A stretch of DNA of 64,000 nt from Bacillus paralicheniformis. Its GTDB lineage: Bacteria > Bacillota > Bacilli > Bacillales > Bacillaceae. The notes beneath the pieces are model-generated. The model was not told the origin of the DNA. It saw nothing but the letters and a program-made list of their open reading frames with translations, and ran no database searches. Each line of letters opens with the position of its first letter. Positions within the stretch are counted from its first letter, which is position 1. The DNA lies in NCBI RefSeq assembly GCF_001042485.2, contig NZ_LBMN02000017.1, positions 1-64,000 of the forward strand, given 5' to 3'. Both the position numbers and the translations under genes were made by a program. This document shows, piece by piece, positions 18,056-26,440 of this stretch.

Positions 18056-18107
18056 TTCCACATTTGACGAATAAAACAAGGAAAAATGCGATCAAGGGGA
18101 TGAAAAA

Positions 18108-19028
18108 ATGGATGAACATCAATATATTCTGGAAACGAGACAATTAACCAAAACATACCGTAAAACAGATGTTGTGAAAAACGTGAATTTGTGCATTCAA
18201 GAGGGAGAAATTTATGGCTTCCTCGGTCCAAACGGTGCAGGAAAAACGACGACGATTCGCATGCTGCTCGGACTCATCAACCCGACAAAAGGCGAAACGA
18301 GAATCTTCGGGAAGGACTTGAAAAGCAATCGGCTTGACATTCTGCGAAACGTCGGTTCACTTGTGGAATCGCCGTCATATTATCCTCATCTCACAGGCGA
18401 GGAGAATCTGGAGGCAATCCGGAAGATACTGAATGTTCCGAAGTCTAATATTGACGATGTGCTTGAGATGGTCAGATTGACGAAAATGGCGGACAAGAAA
18501 GCGGGAGAATATTCGCTCGGCATGAAGCAGCGCTTAGGCATAGCTGCAGCGCTGCTCGGATATCCGAAACTCGTCATTCTCGATGAACCAACAAACGGAT
18601 TGGATCCGGCGGGAATCCTTGAAATACGCGAGCTCATCCTCAGACTGCCGTCCGATTACGGCATTACCGTCATGATCTCCTCGCATTTGCTTTCTGAAAT
18701 TGAACAAGTAGCCACCCAGGTAGGAATCATCGCCAACGGAGAAATGCTCTTTCAAGACGCGATCGGAGAGCTCCGTTCGAAGGCCGATACAAAGATTGTA
18801 TTTTCGACAAGTGACACGGACGGGGCGTTAGACATTTTCTCGCGTGAGGGCGTAGAGGCGGTTAAAACACAGCGCGGCCTGATGATTGAGGACAGGACTG
18901 ATATGGAAATTTCCCGGCTCGCCAGAAAACTCTTTGAAAATGAGATTGACATCTTCCGAATTTACGACGAATCGAAATCACTTGAAGATATCTTCCTCGA
19001 CATGACTAAAGGGGGAGAAACACTGTGA
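18108..19028 (+). CDS. lanF1: LanF-type immunity ABC transporter ATPase (first set)
   Basis: BcrA/LanF-type ATPase, 306 residues. Walker A GPNGAGKT (40-47), signature YSLGMKQR, Walker B LVILDEPTNGLD. The Q-loop position carries Glu87 (SLVESPSYY), the E-loop reported for lantibiotic immunity ATPases. The C-terminal extension of about 80 residues is usual for this family. Overlaps the next permease gene by four bases (ATGA-like junction at 19025). Together with the two permeases it should expel the mature peptides from the membrane. Confidence 0.93.
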   Translation: MDEHQYILETRQLTKTYRKTDVVKNVNLCIQEGEIYGFLGPNGAGKTTTIRMLLGLINPTKGETRIFGKDLKSNRLDILRNVGSLVESPSYYPHLTGEENLEAIRKILNVPKSNIDDVLEMVRLTKMADKKAGEYSLGMKQRLGIAAALLGYPKLVILDEPTNGLDPAGILEIRELILRLPSDYGITVMISSHLLSEIEQVATQVGIIANGEMLFQDAIGELRSKADTKIVFSTSDTDGALDIFSREGVEAVKTQRGLMIEDRTDMEISRLARKLFENEIDIFRIYDESKSLEDIFLDMTKGGETL

Positions 19029-19732
19029 TCTCTGAATTGTTGAAATCTGAAATTCTGAAGATCAGAAAACTGACATGGGTAATCGTCATTTTCGGCCCAC
19101 TCGGAGTCGTCGCGATGCAAGGGGCCAATTATGCGCTCCGCTTTGATTACCTCATGTCGCGGAACCCGGATAAATGGCTGTTCCTGCTTGAAAACATCCA
19201 TGCCTACTGGCCGCCTTCCCTCCTTCTCGGAACAACGATGATCAACTCGCTGCTCGCGGGAATGGAACATCATGCAAATATGTGGAAGAAACTCTTTTCC
19301 CTCCCCGTTAAACAATGGAAAGTGTACCAGTCCAAGATTATCATCATTATCACCATGATGCTGATCTCGACAGCTATACTTCCTGCGGGCACATATGTGC
19401 TCGGCAGACTGCTTGGATTTTCGGAGACATTTCCGCTCGGGGATGCGTTGATGATGAGCTTTTATACATTATTTGCAGCACTACCTTTCGTTTTTTTACA
19501 GTTTTGGCTCTCGGTGAAATATTCCAATCAAGGAATCGCTTTGACAATCGGCATCGCAAGTGCAGTGTTTATCATGTATGCTCACGGACTGCCTGAGTGG
19601 ATGCCATGGAAATGGCCATTGTTAATAGATGGTATAGGGCAAAGCACCCTCTCAGTCATAAAGGGATTGGCCGTGGGACTGCTCATCTATTTATTTGCCT
19701 TGTTATCCCTATCACGAAAGGATGTCGCATAG
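19025..19732 (+). CDS. LanE/LanG-type immunity ABC permease (first set)
   Basis: 235-residue permease with about six transmembrane segments, of the lantibiotic-immunity/ABC2 family. It opens with the typical MISELLKSEILKIRK pattern seen in LanE/LanG subunits and starts with GTG overlapping the ATPase gene. It is followed by a second permease of similar size, so the transporter is probably a heterodimer of permeases with a dimer of LanF1. Which of the two is E and which is G cannot be told by eye. Confidence 0.88.
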   Translation: MISELLKSEILKIRKLTWVIVIFGPLGVVAMQGANYALRFDYLMSRNPDKWLFLLENIHAYWPPSLLLGTTMINSLLAGMEHHANMWKKLFSLPVKQWKVYQSKIIIIITMMLISTAILPAGTYVLGRLLGFSETFPLGDALMMSFYTLFAALPFVFLQFWLSVKYSNQGIALTIGIASAVFIMYAHGLPEWMPWKWPLLIDGIGQSTLSVIKGLAVGLLIYLFALLSLSRKDVA

Positions 19733-19733
19733 T

Positions 19734-20474
19734 ATGTTCTATCAACTATTGAACTCCGAGTGGCTGAAACTAAAAAATTCAAAAATCTGGTTTATCGTGC
19801 TCGCCAGTCCAGCCCTTTCCGCTGTCATCGGTTTTTTCCCGCTCTTCAGCATTGGCTCGAGCAAATGGCTTGCACTGAGCACACAAATGATCCTTACGCA
19901 CAGTGCGCTGTTTTTGCCATTGTTGACAGGTGTACTTGCCGCTCTACTGTGCAGTAACGAGCATGCCCACGGCGGATGGAAGCAGCTGTTGACCCTGCCG
20001 GTGAGCAGGGTTCAAGTGTACGCTGCCAAATATGTCATCATCATGATCTTGCTGCTATTCACGCAGCTGTTTTTCCTGATCGGCATCTGGTTTGTGGGAA
20101 GCGTTCAAGGATTCGGCTCTCCGTTCCCCTGGTACAGCCTGGTCATGAGCTGCCTTATGGGATGGCTGTCGTGCCTTCCGCTTGCCGCCCTTCAGTTTTG
20201 GCTTGCGACCTATTTTAAAAGCTTTGCCGGTCCAAGCACCGTCAATGTAATGCTGACATTGCCGGCTATCCTCATTGCCAACTCGGAGCTGTTGGGACCT
20301 CTTTATCCTTGGTCTCATCCAATGCTCAGCATGACACAGGCTTTTTCAGCTGCAATGGGCGGAGATGCTGGCTTTTTGGCGAATGAATCAGCTTTTTATC
20401 CGACGCTGATTGTCAGCTTCGTTGCATTCATCGGCGGCGGTGCTTTATATTTTCACAAAAAGGAATGGACATAG
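19734..20474 (+). CDS. LanG/LanE-type immunity ABC permease (first set)
   Basis: 246-residue permease with six predicted transmembrane segments and the N-terminal pattern LLNSEWLKLKNSKIW of immunity permeases. It starts at 19734, just after the stop of the preceding permease; GAAAGGATG lies upstream, and an open frame from 19695 overlaps the previous gene and is not needed. Part of the first immunity set. Confidence 0.88.
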   Translation: MFYQLLNSEWLKLKNSKIWFIVLASPALSAVIGFFPLFSIGSSKWLALSTQMILTHSALFLPLLTGVLAALLCSNEHAHGGWKQLLTLPVSRVQVYAAKYVIIMILLLFTQLFFLIGIWFVGSVQGFGSPFPWYSLVMSCLMGWLSCLPLAALQFWLATYFKSFAGPSTVNVMLTLPAILIANSELLGPLYPWSHPMLSMTQAFSAAMGGDAGFLANESAFYPTLIVSFVAFIGGGALYFHKKEWT

Positions 20475-20497
20475 AAATTGATCAATGGGGGACAGGT

Positions 20498-20731
20498 ATG
20501 AATGCAGAAAACAAACAGAAAAAAAAACTGACGAACCGGCTTCCGGAATGGCGGGCGCGCACCAAGATGACCCAGCAGCAATTAGCGGAACGGGCGGGTG
20601 TGAGCAGGCAAACAATCATCTCAATTGAAAAAATGAAATACACCCCTTCCCTCACGCTCGCATTTGAAATTGCACATGCGTTCGGCTGTTCGATCGATGA
20701 TGTATTTGAATACAATAAAGAAGATGTGTAA
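20498..20731 (+). CDS. lanR: Small XRE-family transcriptional regulator (LanR type)
   Basis: 77-residue protein that is little more than a helix-turn-helix of the Cro/C1 type: TQQQLAERAGVSRQTIISIE, then CSIDDVFEY. This size and ending are typical of YgzD/LanR-like regulators found beside bacteriocin immunity genes. ATG at 20498 follows GGGGACAGG; an in-frame ATG at 20465 would overlap the previous gene by ten bases. It lies between the two transporter sets and probably represses them through the repeated operator near 17680-17720 (inference). Confidence 0.85.
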   Translation: MNAENKQKKKLTNRLPEWRARTKMTQQQLAERAGVSRQTIISIEKMKYTPSLTLAFEIAHAFGCSIDDVFEYNKEDV

Positions 20732-20755
20732 CGAAATAGAAAGGAGCGACGATTC

Positions 20756-21661
20756 TTGATCATCGAAACGAAAGGCGTGACGAAAACATACAACCGCATC
20801 GATGTCGTGAAAGATGCCGGTTTGCTGGTTCCGGAAGGAGAAGTATACGGATTCCTCGGACCTAATGGCTCAGGAAAAACAACGATGATGCGGATGTTGA
20901 TGGGCTTGATCCGCCCCGATTCCGGTGAGATTCTTATGTTTGGAAATAGAATGCCTGATAACCGGATTTCAATTCTAGCCAAGACGGGCGCCCTGATTGA
21001 AAAGCCCTCCTACTATGAACATCTGGACGGACGCGATAATTTACGTATACTGGCCACCCTGCGCGGAATCTCAGACAACAGGGCTATCGACTGGGCGCTT
21101 GAAAGAGTCGGTCTGCACCGCGTCGGATCTAAAAAAGTAAAGTCATATTCACTCGGCATGAAGCAGCGGCTAGGCATTGCCAGCGCGATTCTTCACAACC
21201 CCAGGCTCCTGCTGCTCGATGAGCCGACAAACGGATTGGATCCTGAGGGAATCCATGAAATACGGGAGCTAATCCGCGAACTGCCGAAAAAAGAAGGTGC
21301 CACCGTTCTTGTATCGAGCCATCTTCTTGGAGAGGTCGAGCAAATGGCAAATCGGATAGGTGTCATTTACCATGGAAACCTTCTGTTTCAAGGAGAAATG
21401 GCGACATTGCTCTCCGATCAAAAATCTGGTTACATCATCCGCTCAACTGAAAGCGGAAAAATCATCGATATTCTGCACGAACATGGCTTAGAGACCCGCG
21501 TTGACCGGGCTGAGCAAGTGCAAGTTTCTGGAGCAGTAAAAGACAAAATAGAAGGCATTTTGATTGAAAATGAAATAACCGATTTTCATATAAACGAATC
21601 TCCAGGGACGCTGGAAGAAGCCTATCTACAGCTAATCCGTTCCTCCGAGGTGTCTGTATGA
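20756..21661 (+). CDS. lanF2: LanF-type immunity ABC transporter ATPase (second set)
   Basis: 301-residue ATPase of the same family as lanF1 but only moderately similar. Walker A GPNGSGKT (35-42), Glu82 at the Q-loop position (ALIEKPSYY), signature YSLGMKQR and Walker B LLLLDEPTNGLD are all present. TTG start preceded by AAAGGAG. It overlaps the following permease gene by four bases. A second complete transporter is unusual; it may handle the other peptide (inference). Confidence 0.93.
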   Translation: MIIETKGVTKTYNRIDVVKDAGLLVPEGEVYGFLGPNGSGKTTMMRMLMGLIRPDSGEILMFGNRMPDNRISILAKTGALIEKPSYYEHLDGRDNLRILATLRGISDNRAIDWALERVGLHRVGSKKVKSYSLGMKQRLGIASAILHNPRLLLLDEPTNGLDPEGIHEIRELIRELPKKEGATVLVSSHLLGEVEQMANRIGVIYHGNLLFQGEMATLLSDQKSGYIIRSTESGKIIDILHEHGLETRVDRAEQVQVSGAVKDKIEGILIENEITDFHINESPGTLEEAYLQLIRSSEVSV

Positions 21662-22356
21662 AAAGCGTTTTTGCAGCCGAGTGGCGGAAACAAAGGCCCG
21701 CAGCCCTCCTGCTGCCATTATGTTCCGGACCGCTCCTGATTTTTGCGGCCTGTTGGACAATGATGCTCTATTTGACAAAAAACGGGCGAACCGCGGAACA
21801 GGCCTTCCGCGTCCTTTATGAGCTTTGCACCTTGACTTGGAGCTATCTCATCATCTTTGTGGTGATGATGTTCACCTTGTTAGTGAGCGGGGTTGAGCAC
21901 AAATCGGGAATGTGGCCCGTTCTCCTTTCCACTCCGCATGCAAAGTGGAAGCATTTTTTTGTAAAAGTTATTCTAGCCACCTTACTTGTCCAGCTATTCG
22001 GTTTGATCCTGTGGCTGCTGATGGGCGGACTAGGCTTCATATTCGGAGGGACATTCCCTGAACCATTGCTCTACACGGCATTTCTGTTTGCACTTCCTTT
22101 TGTTGTCTTTCAGACGTCTGCGACAGTCGTGGTTGAAAATCCGTATATTTCCGTCAGCATCGGGATGGCGGTTTTCCTCTTTCATGCTGTGCTGCCTTAT
22201 TGGTGGCTCCCATGGGGTCCGCTTGCTGAACTGTTGCGGGCCGGAACACAGGCAAACAGCTTATTACCAGTTCTCATGCTGGTGTCGACACTGGGGTACG
22301 GTATGTTATCTTTACTGATTTTTTACCAAAAAACCTTTTCTTCCGGAGGTGAGTGA
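21658..22356 (+). CDS. Immunity ABC permease (second set)
   Basis: 232-residue permease with about six transmembrane segments, starting MKSVFAAEWRKQRPA, the usual opening of this permease family. Coupled to lanF2 by a four-base overlap (ATGA) and followed by a second permease whose ribosome site lies inside its last codons. Confidence 0.88.
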   Translation: MKSVFAAEWRKQRPAALLLPLCSGPLLIFAACWTMMLYLTKNGRTAEQAFRVLYELCTLTWSYLIIFVVMMFTLLVSGVEHKSGMWPVLLSTPHAKWKHFFVKVILATLLVQLFGLILWLLMGGLGFIFGGTFPEPLLYTAFLFALPFVVFQTSATVVVENPYISVSIGMAVFLFHAVLPYWWLPWGPLAELLRAGTQANSLLPVLMLVSTLGYGMLSLLIFYQKTFSSGGE

Positions 22357-22357
22357 A

Positions 22358-23116
22358 ATGGCAAGCTTTCAGCAGGCGTTTTCGGCAGAATGGATCAAAA
22401 TTAGAAAAATGAAAATCTGGCTGATGATCATTATCCTAGTTGTCCTGCCTGTCATCTACGGATGGATTATTCATACAAAAATCATGATTGGAAAGTACGT
22501 TTACAATGAGGCGAATTCTTGGCAGATTCTTATGATGATGACCCAGATGTTTTATGGTACGGTCTTCTTTCCGATTATCATCTCCCTGATTACGGGCACA
22601 ATGTCCAAATATGAAAAACAAGCAAACAATTGGGAGCATTTGCTGATGATTCCTGCAAAGGGAACAGTGTTCTTTTTAAGCAAGATGGCTTGGACCGTAA
22701 TCATCATTCTGTCCGCACAATTGCTGATGTTCGGTTTGCAGATTGTCCTTGGCTATGCTTCTGGATATACGGACCAAATCCCAATAGGCACTTACTTATC
22801 GGCCGTAATCCTTGGAACGGCCGGGGCAACCAGTCTCGGAACGCTCCTGTTCTATTTTTATCTACGAATGAAATCCGCTCGGACGGCCCTGATGATCAGC
22901 ATATTCTTAAGTTTTCCCTCCTTCTTAGCCTTTTCGAACAATACGGACTCGTTGATACCAGTCCTTTATCCATGGGCACTGCCGCTCTATGGGATGACAA
23001 ATGTATATGCCGGCACCGACAGGCTGGCAGTATTTTTTATCGTCTGCGTCGCGATGACCGCGCTCTTCTCGCTGCTCAGCATTAAAAAGTTGAATAACAG
23101 AACCTTTTATTCATGA
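22358..23116 (+). CDS. Immunity ABC permease (second set)
   Basis: 252-residue permease with about six transmembrane segments (opening FQQAFSAEWIKIRKMKIWL). ATG at 22358 is chosen because GGAGG ends eight bases before it; a GTG at 22349 overlaps that site. It closes the second transporter set. Both sets share the F-permease-permease order, which suggests an ancient duplication of a whole immunity unit. Confidence 0.88.
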   Translation: MASFQQAFSAEWIKIRKMKIWLMIIILVVLPVIYGWIIHTKIMIGKYVYNEANSWQILMMMTQMFYGTVFFPIIISLITGTMSKYEKQANNWEHLLMIPAKGTVFFLSKMAWTVIIILSAQLLMFGLQIVLGYASGYTDQIPIGTYLSAVILGTAGATSLGTLLFYFYLRMKSARTALMISIFLSFPSFLAFSNNTDSLIPVLYPWALPLYGMTNVYAGTDRLAVFFIVCVAMTALFSLLSIKKLNNRTFYS

Positions 23117-23195
23117 TAGCCTGATACTAAAAGCCAATAAAAACTACTAACTTCTCGGCGAATTCAACATGTATGGTAGGCTGGGAGGAAAAATC

Positions 23196-24599
23196 ATGAA
23201 CATAAAACGAATTCACATATTATTATTGTGCCTGCTCGTCGTGATCATCTTTGCCCTGCCCGGGCAGGCTTCCGCTAATGACAGTCAACTTGATAGATAT
23301 ACGATTTACCTAGAGAGCCCAGCCCATCACGATGATTGGGTGAAGACACTTAATGAACGAAACATAAAACTTGTATACTCAGTCGAAGAAATCGGGCTTT
23401 ATCAGATAGAAGGCAGACAAAAAGAGGTTCAAGAATTGGCGGCTGAAATAAACTATATAAACAGCCATAACCAATCTGTAGCCATGCAGCCTGCCTCACT
23501 GCATAACACTGCTCCGGCGGAGGCGACGATATTTGGGGGCACCCCTACTCTATGGGACGACTTCCAATGGGATATGAGAAAAGCGACTAATAATGGACAG
23601 ACTTATCAAATCACCGAAGGAAGCAAAAACACAATCGTGGGTATCATTGATTCCGGAATTGACATGAACCATCCAGATTTGAAAGAAAACATCCTCTCCG
23701 TCCGAAACTTTGTGCCTAAAGGGGGACTGAGAGGACAGGAACCATATGAAAAGGGTGACATAAACGACAGCACAGATTACCTGGGACACGGAACATTTGT
23801 AGCCGGTCAAATTGCGGCAAATGGATTGATGAAAGGGATCGCTCCAGAAACAGGAATCAGATCTTACAGAGTATTCGGCGGGAAAAGCGCTGACACAGTC
23901 TGGATTATTGATGCGATCATCCAAGCGGCGATCGATGATGTCGATATTATCAACGTCAGCTTCGGTACATTTCTTGTAAAACAAAATCGGAAGAACAAAC
24001 AAATGCCTGATACGAATGATCTGGCTGAAATTAAAGCTTTTAAAAAAGCAGTCTCATTTGCCCATAAAAAGGGCAGTGCCGTTGTAGCCTCAATTGGAAA
24101 TGAAGGCCTTGACTTGAAAGACAAAAATGCCGTATTTGAATATTGGCGAAGTACCAAACAGGAGGACTTATCGGCAGACGGCAAAGTCATTTTGATTCCG
24201 GCCCAATTGCCGAATGTCGTCACCGTTTCCTCAATAGGTCCAAGCGGAATGAGATCCGTCTTTTCCAATTATGGAAAAAATGTCGTCGACATTGCAGCCG
24301 ATGGAGGCGATCTCCGTCTTTTAAATGAAGTGGGCGAGGATCGATATTACGGAGAAGGACTGTTCAGGCAGGAATACATTCTCGGTGCAGCTCCCGGAGT
24401 AACCTATACATTCTCAATAGGCACTTCGATCGCGGCCCCAAAAGTATCCGGCGCTCTGGCCCTTCTGATTGATCAGAAACAATTGCATGACAAACCAGAC
24501 AAGGCTGTTAAAATCCTGTTAAAAAATGCTGATCGGAACGCTGACAAAATAGACACCGGTGCGGGAGTATTAAATGTCTATCGAGCATTGACTGATTGA
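23196..24599 (+). CDS. lanP: LanP-type secreted subtilisin-like protease
   Basis: 467-residue subtilase (S8). Signal peptide about 1-27 (ending ASA), a propeptide to about 120, then the catalytic triad Asp152 (IIDSGID), His198 (LGHGTF) and Ser411 (GTSIAAP), with the oxyanion Asn302 (ASIGNEG). It resembles LicP of the lichenicidin cluster, which removes a six-residue spacer from the beta peptide after export. The beta precursor here has such a spacer (ADVTPH), so the same role is likely. ATG at 23196 preceded by GGGAGG; an ATG at 23169 lacks one. A terminator follows. Confidence 0.92.
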   Translation: MNIKRIHILLLCLLVVIIFALPGQASANDSQLDRYTIYLESPAHHDDWVKTLNERNIKLVYSVEEIGLYQIEGRQKEVQELAAEINYINSHNQSVAMQPASLHNTAPAEATIFGGTPTLWDDFQWDMRKATNNGQTYQITEGSKNTIVGIIDSGIDMNHPDLKENILSVRNFVPKGGLRGQEPYEKGDINDSTDYLGHGTFVAGQIAANGLMKGIAPETGIRSYRVFGGKSADTVWIIDAIIQAAIDDVDIINVSFGTFLVKQNRKNKQMPDTNDLAEIKAFKKAVSFAHKKGSAVVASIGNEGLDLKDKNAVFEYWRSTKQEDLSADGKVILIPAQLPNVVTVSSIGPSGMRSVFSNYGKNVVDIAADGGDLRLLNEVGEDRYYGEGLFRQEYILGAAPGVTYTFSIGTSIAAPKVSGALALLIDQKQLHDKPDKAVKILLKNADRNADKIDTGAGVLNVYRALTD

Positions 24600-24635
24600 G
24601 TGTGCGAAACTAAAAAGTTTCCCCCTTCCCTTTGA

Positions 24636-24673
24636 AAAAGCAAAAGAACTCATTGGTTCTTTTGCTTTTTTTA
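24636..24673 (+). terminator. Terminator at the end of the lantibiotic cluster
   Basis: Stem of 14 bp (AAAAGCAAAAGAAC against GTTCTTTTGCTTTT) with a 6-nt loop and a T-run, 37 bases after the lanP stop. Confidence 0.92.
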
Positions 24674-24922
24674 TAGCTGGACCATTATTTTAAGCCCGTT
24701 TTCACACATCATCCGGGGGGCTATACCCTCTCGCTGCCCTCCCTCTCCTCAACAGCCTCAATAAACGTTTACAGCTCCGCTAAGAGGTCAAAGGACCAAG
24801 GCACAATCAAAACATTTTCAGAAGGCTGAGAACCGTCTTTTAAAGGCTTTTCTATGTCTGCTTATCTTATACAATCGTCGTGGCCTCCAATCAAATGATT
24901 TGAGAGCATGTAACATGCTATA

Positions 24923-25030
24923 TTTACGTTTTTAAAACTGAGGTGCACGGGTACGTTCTTATTCGCATCGCGAGTCAGAAGTAGAGCGCGTTTTAGAATT
25001 GAACGGTATTCCGGATCTGCTTCAAGTAAA
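24923..25030 (-). pseudogene. Diverged relic of the rpsI 3' end (copy A)
   Basis: On the minus strand this stretch still encodes a recognisable S9 C-terminus: [14 protein letters not shown] then LLTRDA. Against rpsI at 28637-28770 the right half (24979-25030) is about 85% identical over 52 bases; to the left there is a 4-nt gap, a deletion of about 31 nt, and then a short match around ACTGAGGTGCACGG (24937-24950). It lies between the lantibiotic cluster and the DinB gene. It may mark an old integration at the rpsI 3' end or the displaced original end of the gene. The stretch 24674-24922 before it holds nothing else that I can identify. Confidence 0.75.
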
Positions 25031-25139
25031 AATGAAAAATAAACGCCGGAAAATTCAATTGATCAGTTTCCTTTTATGCAGTTTGAAGCCCGATTTTCAG
25101 GAGAAGGAAAAGTCCGAACAGATAAAGAGATGTGAGGCA

Positions 25140-25598
25140 ATGAATGGATTGTTTCAATATAATTGGCAGGTTCGCAATGAAGGGTTTGAATGGTGCTTGC
25201 ATCAGTTACAAGAGGAACTCGAAAAAAGGCATTCAGGCGGTATGGAAAGCATTTTGAAAAACTTGTTTCATATTGTCGATGTTGAGGTGAGCTGGATGTA
25301 TGCCATTTTAGACAAGCCGGACTTCACTCCCGAGTTTTCCGACTACCCGTCGATTCAGCACATTATCAGGTTTTCTGAAGCGTATCGTCCCGAAGTTGAG
25401 AGCGTGGTTTTTCATTTTTCCAGCGCAGCCGAACAAAAGCCTGTCAAAACGTCTTGGTCAGAAGATACCTATACACAAAGTGACATTTTAAAGCATTTGA
25501 TCGCCCATGAAATTCATCACATCGGACAAATATCCGTCTGGGCGCGGGAGATGAACCGTGTTCCGGTATCCGCTTCATATGTAGGACGGCAGCAATAA
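25140..25598 (+). CDS. DinB-family protein (putative metal-dependent hydrolase fold)
   Basis: 152-residue DinB/YfiT-like four-helix protein. Metal-ligand histidines fit FHIVDVEVSW (His in the first third) and the C-terminal HEIHHIGQI motif. Members are often bacillithiol S-transferases or of unknown function, so no substrate is assigned. ATG at 25140 is chosen: GTGAGGCA lies before it, and the longer open frame from 24999 begins inside the rpsI relic. It sits between rpsI copies A and B, so it may have arrived with an integrated element. Confidence 0.85.
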   Translation: MNGLFQYNWQVRNEGFEWCLHQLQEELEKRHSGGMESILKNLFHIVDVEVSWMYAILDKPDFTPEFSDYPSIQHIIRFSEAYRPEVESVVFHFSSAAEQKPVKTSWSEDTYTQSDILKHLIAHEIHHIGQISVWAREMNRVPVSASYVGRQQ

Positions 25599-25605
25599 AA
25601 AAGAC

Positions 25606-25634
25606 CCCCAAGACAAAAGTCTTGAGAGCCTTTG
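25606..25634 (-). terminator. Terminator beside rpsI copy B (probably the original rpsI terminator)
   Basis: Stem CAAGAC/GTCTTG with an AAAA loop, followed on the minus strand by GGGGGTCTTTTTT. It lies directly beyond the duplicated rpsI end at 25646-25712, as a terminator should lie beyond rpsI, so it was probably the rpsI terminator before the element at 25713-28633 arrived. It also faces the end of the DinB gene. Confidence 0.7.
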
Positions 25635-25645
25635 AAACGCCAGAA

Positions 25646-25712
25646 ATTAACGTTTTGAGAACTGAGGTGCACGGCGTGCGCCTTTAAGTCCGTATTTTTT
25701 ACGTTCTTTCAT
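25646..25712. repeat. 67-bp direct repeat of the rpsI 3' end (candidate attL, copy B)
   Basis: These 67 bases are identical to 28634-28700, the last codons of rpsI plus the stop. Identity ends sharply on both sides. With the integrase remnant next to the other copy, this is the signature of a site-specific integration that rebuilt the 3' end of rpsI. The bracketed element is about 2.9 kb. Confidence 0.93.
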
Positions 25713-25948
25713 GTCCCGAAAATCCACCGAAATTCGCCATAACCCCAACGATCACAAAAATAAACACTTTACGAGTAATGCCGATATATCCGACTTTACT
25801 TTTCTCCGTTTATTCCGGCAGCCATCAGACCGCTTGCATAATCAATCACAAGTACAGACAAAATAGTAAGCAGCACGCTCCAACCTCCAAAAAGAAATCC
25901 GGCAATTTCACCCGCAACAGCAATGACACCTTTATAAAATGTATCCAT
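25713..25948 (-). pseudogene. Phage holin gene, frameshifted and cut by the attachment site
   Basis: Starts at ATG 25948 with AAAGGAG upstream and reads MDTFYKGVIAVAGEIAGF, two hydrophobic segments, then GLMAAGINGEK and a stop at 25796-25798. In another frame the holin continues as KVGYIGITRKVFIFVIVGVM until it meets the rpsI repeat at 25712. This is the phage_holin_4 / TcdE-like family, in which a K-x-GYIGI(T)RK motif follows the ING segment. So it has a frameshift near 25796 and has lost its C-terminus at the att boundary. Confidence 0.8.
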
Positions 25949-25983
25949 TGTATGGACTCCTTTATACAAAATAAAAAAGCCGC

Positions 25984-26166
25984 TTATCTCGCCGCTTCTG
26001 CTCTTTTTTCGTGATATTCTTTATTTACTTCGATTTGATTCATTTCTATCACTTCATCTTCCGCCTGTGAATTTCCGATCCGCTCTTCTTGAAGCTCTTT
26101 TTTGAGCTTTTCGTTTTCCTGTTCTAAGTTCTGACTGATCTGTCTTTCTCTTTGGAGAAAGGCTTT
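25984..26166 (-). pseudogene. Phage-derived coiled-coil protein fragment
   Basis: On the minus strand an open frame ending at 25984 encodes a charged, coiled-coil-like segment (for example QNLEQENEKLKKELQEER) and ends EKRAEAAR. It lacks a start codon in frame; a stop lies just upstream. Its place between a tail-associated gene and a holin fits the small proteins of PBSX/SPbeta-like late operons. Function unknown. Confidence 0.55.
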
Positions 26167-26172
26167 ACAATC

Positions 26173-26422
26173 AGCTATTCAAGATATGTTTTATCAAGAT
26201 GGTATTTCATGCTTCCGGTTTCCGCGTCTTTCACGATGAACAATTCATACAAGATCGGGAATTCATCGTCTCTATTTAAACTGATAGAAACGGCGTCAAA
26301 ATGATGTTTTGTGTCACCGTCGATCAGGAAAATTCGCTTATAATGATCCCCGTATCGGTTTCGGTGATTTCGACCCCGTCCATATATTTGTGATAGGAAT
26401 AACCTTTATAATCGATAGCCAT
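26173..26422 (-). pseudogene. Small phage tail-region protein, frameshifted
   Basis: Starts at ATG 26422 after TGAGGT and reads MAIDYKGYSYHKYMDGVEIT, with a stop at 26324. In another frame the sequence continues as FLIDGDTKHHFDAVSISLNR and ends KYHLDKTYLE at 26173. Together they would make one protein of about 80 residues, so a frameshift lies near 26326-26345. The neighbours are phage-like; the family is not one I can name. Confidence 0.6.
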
Positions 26423-26440
26423 TTTAAAACCTCACTTTTT

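Noticed and set aside
24999-25139. N-terminal extension of the DinB-family gene
   Set aside because: The extension begins inside the rpsI relic and has no family similarity; a ribosome site precedes the ATG at 25140.
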